Below are positions 5,023 through 6,581 of a DNA stretch of 6,581 nucleotides, piece by piece. This stretch comes from Candidatus Shapirobacteria bacterium. Its GTDB lineage: Bacteria > Patescibacteriota > Microgenomatia > UBA12405. The notes beneath the pieces are model-generated. The model did not search any database. It was not told the origin of the DNA and saw only the letters and a list, made by a program, of their open reading frames with translations. Each line of letters opens with the position of its first letter. The stretch's first letter is position 1. Where the stretch lies: assembly GCA_018500045.2 (NCBI GenBank), contig JAHBAQ020000065.1, forward strand, positions 1-6,581, given 5' to 3'. The position numbers and the translations under genes are program-made.

Positions 5023-5031
5023 ATTATACCA
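5023..5031 (-). promoter_or_regulatory. Extended -10 promoter of the CarD-like gene (TGGTATAAT)
   Basis: On the minus strand, consensus TATAAT (5023-5028) is preceded by TG at the extended position. The bases 17 bp further upstream read GAAATA, which is not a -35 box. It lies in the 101-bp gap after the LssY_C gene, so the regulator appears to have its own promoter. Confidence 0.75.
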
Positions 5032-5053
5032 TAAATTAGGCATAATATTTCAC

Positions 5054-5848
5054 CTAATTTCTCAATTTTGTCACTGCAATTCTGCCATCAGATACATATT
5101 TTCCTACTTTAAATTTACCCGGTTTGTAATAATTCACTCTGCTTATTAATTTTTTTCTTTTTAACAAATCCAAAATATATTTTCTTTCGTTGTCGACCTT
5201 ATGATTTATTCTATGTGACAGTTTAAATGTTAGTCTGGAAAATCCAAAACCAATATCTTCACTTCCGGCTCCAACCCAACTTAAACTTTCGTTAAAATTA
5301 ATTTTCTTTTTTTCGGTCCAAAATTTTATATCCAAAGGATCATCAATCTTATCAACATCCACCCCCCAAAACCTTATATGATGTCTTTTTCTTGGACTAT
5401 GACCAATTGGTTGTTGAAACCCTATATCTTGTCTTCGACCAAATAAAAATAACCAACTAAAAGGGGCCGTTGGATATGGTCTATTTTCCAAAAATTTTTC
5501 TACCATTTTCCACGAAGTTTTTATAGTTAAATTGTCAGCTTTAAACCAACCAATCTCTTCAAAAGCCTTAATTAATTGCATTTTTGTCCCCACCAAAATT
5601 ATATTGACCGGATCCACATATGTCCCTTCTAGAGCTGTTACAAACCGTGGAATTCTTCCTTTTTTTGAGATGAGCAAGTTTACTCTAACTAATAAAGGCA
5701 AAATCAAATAAGACGACACGATGTAAGTAACAAGTAAAGCTACTAACCAAGGCAAACGATGATCCAACCGGCCAAAAATCTGAAACAAGATCAACCAGAC
5801 AGTCAGTAATATTAAAAATCCAGCCAGAATATCCCGCCAAAGTTTCAC
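5054..5848 (-). CDS. LssY_C-domain membrane protein
   Basis: A 264-residue protein with two N-terminal membrane helices (about 8-26 and 33-55) followed by a soluble LssY C-terminal domain (Pfam LssY_C). Key blocks are D79-PVN, G100-W101-FKAD, RPYPTAP (123-129), LFGRRQDIGFQQP (135-147), SPRKRHHIRFW (151-161) and H212...H216...D219-x-ER. The histidine/arginine-rich blocks look like an active or ligand site, but the domain's activity is unknown. In other bacteria LssY_C is often fused to PAP2 or DedA-like membrane domains; here it stands alone with a short anchor. Translation starts at a GTG that overlaps the TGA of the upstream DUF2207 gene (GTGA, 5845-5848), preceded by GGAGG. The two proteins are probably made together. 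Confidence 0.87.
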   Translation of the reverse strand: MKLWRDILAGFLILLTVWLILFQIFGRLDHRLPWLVALLVTYIVSSYLILPLLVRVNLLISKKGRIPRFVTALEGTYVDPVNIILVGTKMQLIKAFEEIGWFKADNLTIKTSWKMVEKFLENRPYPTAPFSWLFLFGRRQDIGFQQPIGHSPRKRHHIRFWGVDVDKIDDPLDIKFWTEKKKINFNESLSWVGAGSEDIGFGFSRLTFKLSHRINHKVDNERKYILDLLKRKKLISRVNYYKPGKFKVGKYVSDGRIAVTKLRN

Positions 5849-6562
5849 CAGCTTCCTCCGCCACCACCACCAAATCCACCACCACTGCCGCCACTAAACC
5901 CACTTCCTCCTGACCAACTAGAGTTCCCTGACGGAGTTGAGGTTAAATTTGTTGTTATCGATGAACTAAAACTATTTAAATCATGGGCAAAATTATTTAT
6001 CATTACTCCTTCAAAATATTTCGGTGGTTCTACTCCTAAATCTTTCATATCTTTGGCTAATTGATTAACCACTCCAAGTGAGATGGCTATCGGTAACATT
6101 TCTTCCAAAAATAAATTCTTTTCCATAATTTCTTCCCGCCATTTTCCTTTACTCAAATAATATTTCAACCCTTCTATTTGTCGGTATAAACTATAACCCC
6201 AAGCCGTTCTCCTGGGAACTTTTATTGCCAAAATTATACTTGGAATAAATCCAAAAATTGCCACCACCATTGGTCCTGCATTCCCCGTATTTTTCAAAAA
6301 AAGTGAAATTATCAAAAATATCGCCAAAAAATTTAATATAAAGACAATCCCAATCCATTTCCCTTGGATCTTTTCCCAGTTTCCATCACTAACCCCCTTT
6401 TTATTCAGTTCACTATAAATATCCGATTTTAGTTTAGGTAATTTTTTATAAAATTTATTTTTTAATTCAGAAATTTTTATCACATCCACATTACCAAACA
6501 AACTATCCAACAAATTTCTTTGAAAATCATTTAAATCAGTCACACTTTTATCAAGTTTAATT
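5845..6562 (-). CDS. DUF2207 (YciQ-like) membrane protein, 5' end missing
   Basis: The C-terminal part, about 238 residues, of a DUF2207 protein. Codons upstream of base 6562 are adapter, so the apparent MCIRDR start is false and the real N terminus (normally a signal peptide and a large extracellular domain) is off the contig. Visible, counted from the apparent Met: two membrane helices (about 75-97 and 101-120), then VPRRTAWGYSLYRQIEGLKY (121-140), FLEEMLPIAISLGV (157-170) and a cytoplasmic-type helical region. The protein ends in a Ser/Gly-rich tail (about 223-243) finishing in GGGGSW, typical of this family. Function unknown. The tail's GGA-GGA codons double as the Shine-Dalgarno of the LssY_C gene. 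Confidence 0.88.
5855..5859 (-). promoter_or_regulatory. Shine-Dalgarno of the LssY_C gene inside the Gly-rich tail
   Basis: On the minus strand GGAGG lies 6 nt before the GTG at 5846-5848 and within the glycine codons near the end of the DUF2207 gene. With the GTGA stop/start overlap, it supports GTG as the start of the LssY_C gene. Confidence 0.75.
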
Positions 6563-6581
6563 CTGTCTCTTATACACATCT
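6563..6581. other. Tn5/Nextera mosaic-end adapter (artefact)
   Basis: The last 19 bases, CTGTCTCTTATACACATCT, are exactly the transposase mosaic end used in tagmentation libraries. On the minus strand it encodes the well-known false N terminus MCIRDR. It is untrimmed adapter at a contig end, not part of the genome. Confidence 0.97.

Noticed and set aside
4953..5053. A riboswitch or attenuator in the CarD-like leader.
   Set aside because: Only one short 5-bp hairpin and a T run not directly preceded by a stable stem are visible; no known riboswitch core is recognisable.
5861..5935. The GGT/GGC/AGT-rich stretch as a tandem DNA repeat or mobile element scar.
   Set aside because: It encodes the irregular Gly/Ser tail typical of DUF2207 proteins, with no fixed repeat unit.
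6563..6579. ATG at 6577-6579 as the true start of the DUF2207 protein.
   Set aside because: It lies inside the Nextera mosaic end, so it is an artefact.
1..6581. Alternative genetic code (UGA as glycine, as in Absconditabacteria and Gracilibacteria).
   Set aside because: TGA terminates the patatin-like and DUF2207 genes at sensible points, and no homologous frame continues across an internal TGA.
1..6581. Search for CRISPR arrays, insertion sequences, toxin-antitoxin or defence genes.
   Set aside because: No spaced direct repeats, transposase motifs, terminal inverted repeats or recognisable defence domains were seen.

Overview
The window is about one third G+C and almost entirely coding, with gaps of 2 to about 100 bases between genes. 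It reads like a small, streamlined bacterial genome. Several proteins resemble families I associate with Candidate Phyla Radiation bacteria (Patescibacteria, perhaps the Microgenomates side): a 53-residue WH/CxCR protein, a two-helix membrane protein of the WEAP/ITNRG type, a DUF2207 protein with a Gly-rich tail ending in SW, and a CarD-like regulator. Stops are standard: TGA ends two genes and no gene reads through one. The lineage is inferred from recalled family resemblance, not from a marker gene.

Layout, left to right. A 64-residue DUF378 membrane protein (+) with a good promoter and near-perfect Shine-Dalgarno faces a three-gene minus-strand operon: YibE/F-family membrane protein, patatin-like phospholipase, then a 53-residue small protein, joined by 23-bp and 4-bp (ATGA) overlaps. 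A hairpin at 307-328 lies between the converging units. The operon start and coaD (+) diverge from a 51-bp gap in which neither gene has a Shine-Dalgarno. coaD converges on coaE (-), so the enzymes for the last two steps of CoA synthesis lie tail to tail. coaE begins only 7 nt after the CCA end of tRNA-Ser(GCT), and no other start codon is possible. A membrane protein of unknown function (+) is followed by tRNA-Arg(GCG) and tRNA-Ser(CGA). A CarD-like regulator (-) ends 2 nt from that tRNA pair. The right end is a LssY_C-domain membrane protein translationally coupled to a 5'-truncated DUF2207 membrane protein (both -).

The last 19 bases (6563-6581) are exactly the Tn5/Nextera transposase mosaic end. 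They are sequencing adapter, not genome. The apparent MCIRDR start of the last protein is encoded by adapter, and the real gene continues beyond the contig.

I see no CRISPR array, mobile element, toxin-antitoxin pair, defence island or unmistakably new system. The content is mostly housekeeping and membrane genes. The most interesting points concern expression. Four promoters share an extended -10 (TGnTATAAT-like) and have no recognisable -35. Several genes look leaderless. For coaE, tRNA 3' processing may itself create a near-leaderless mRNA.
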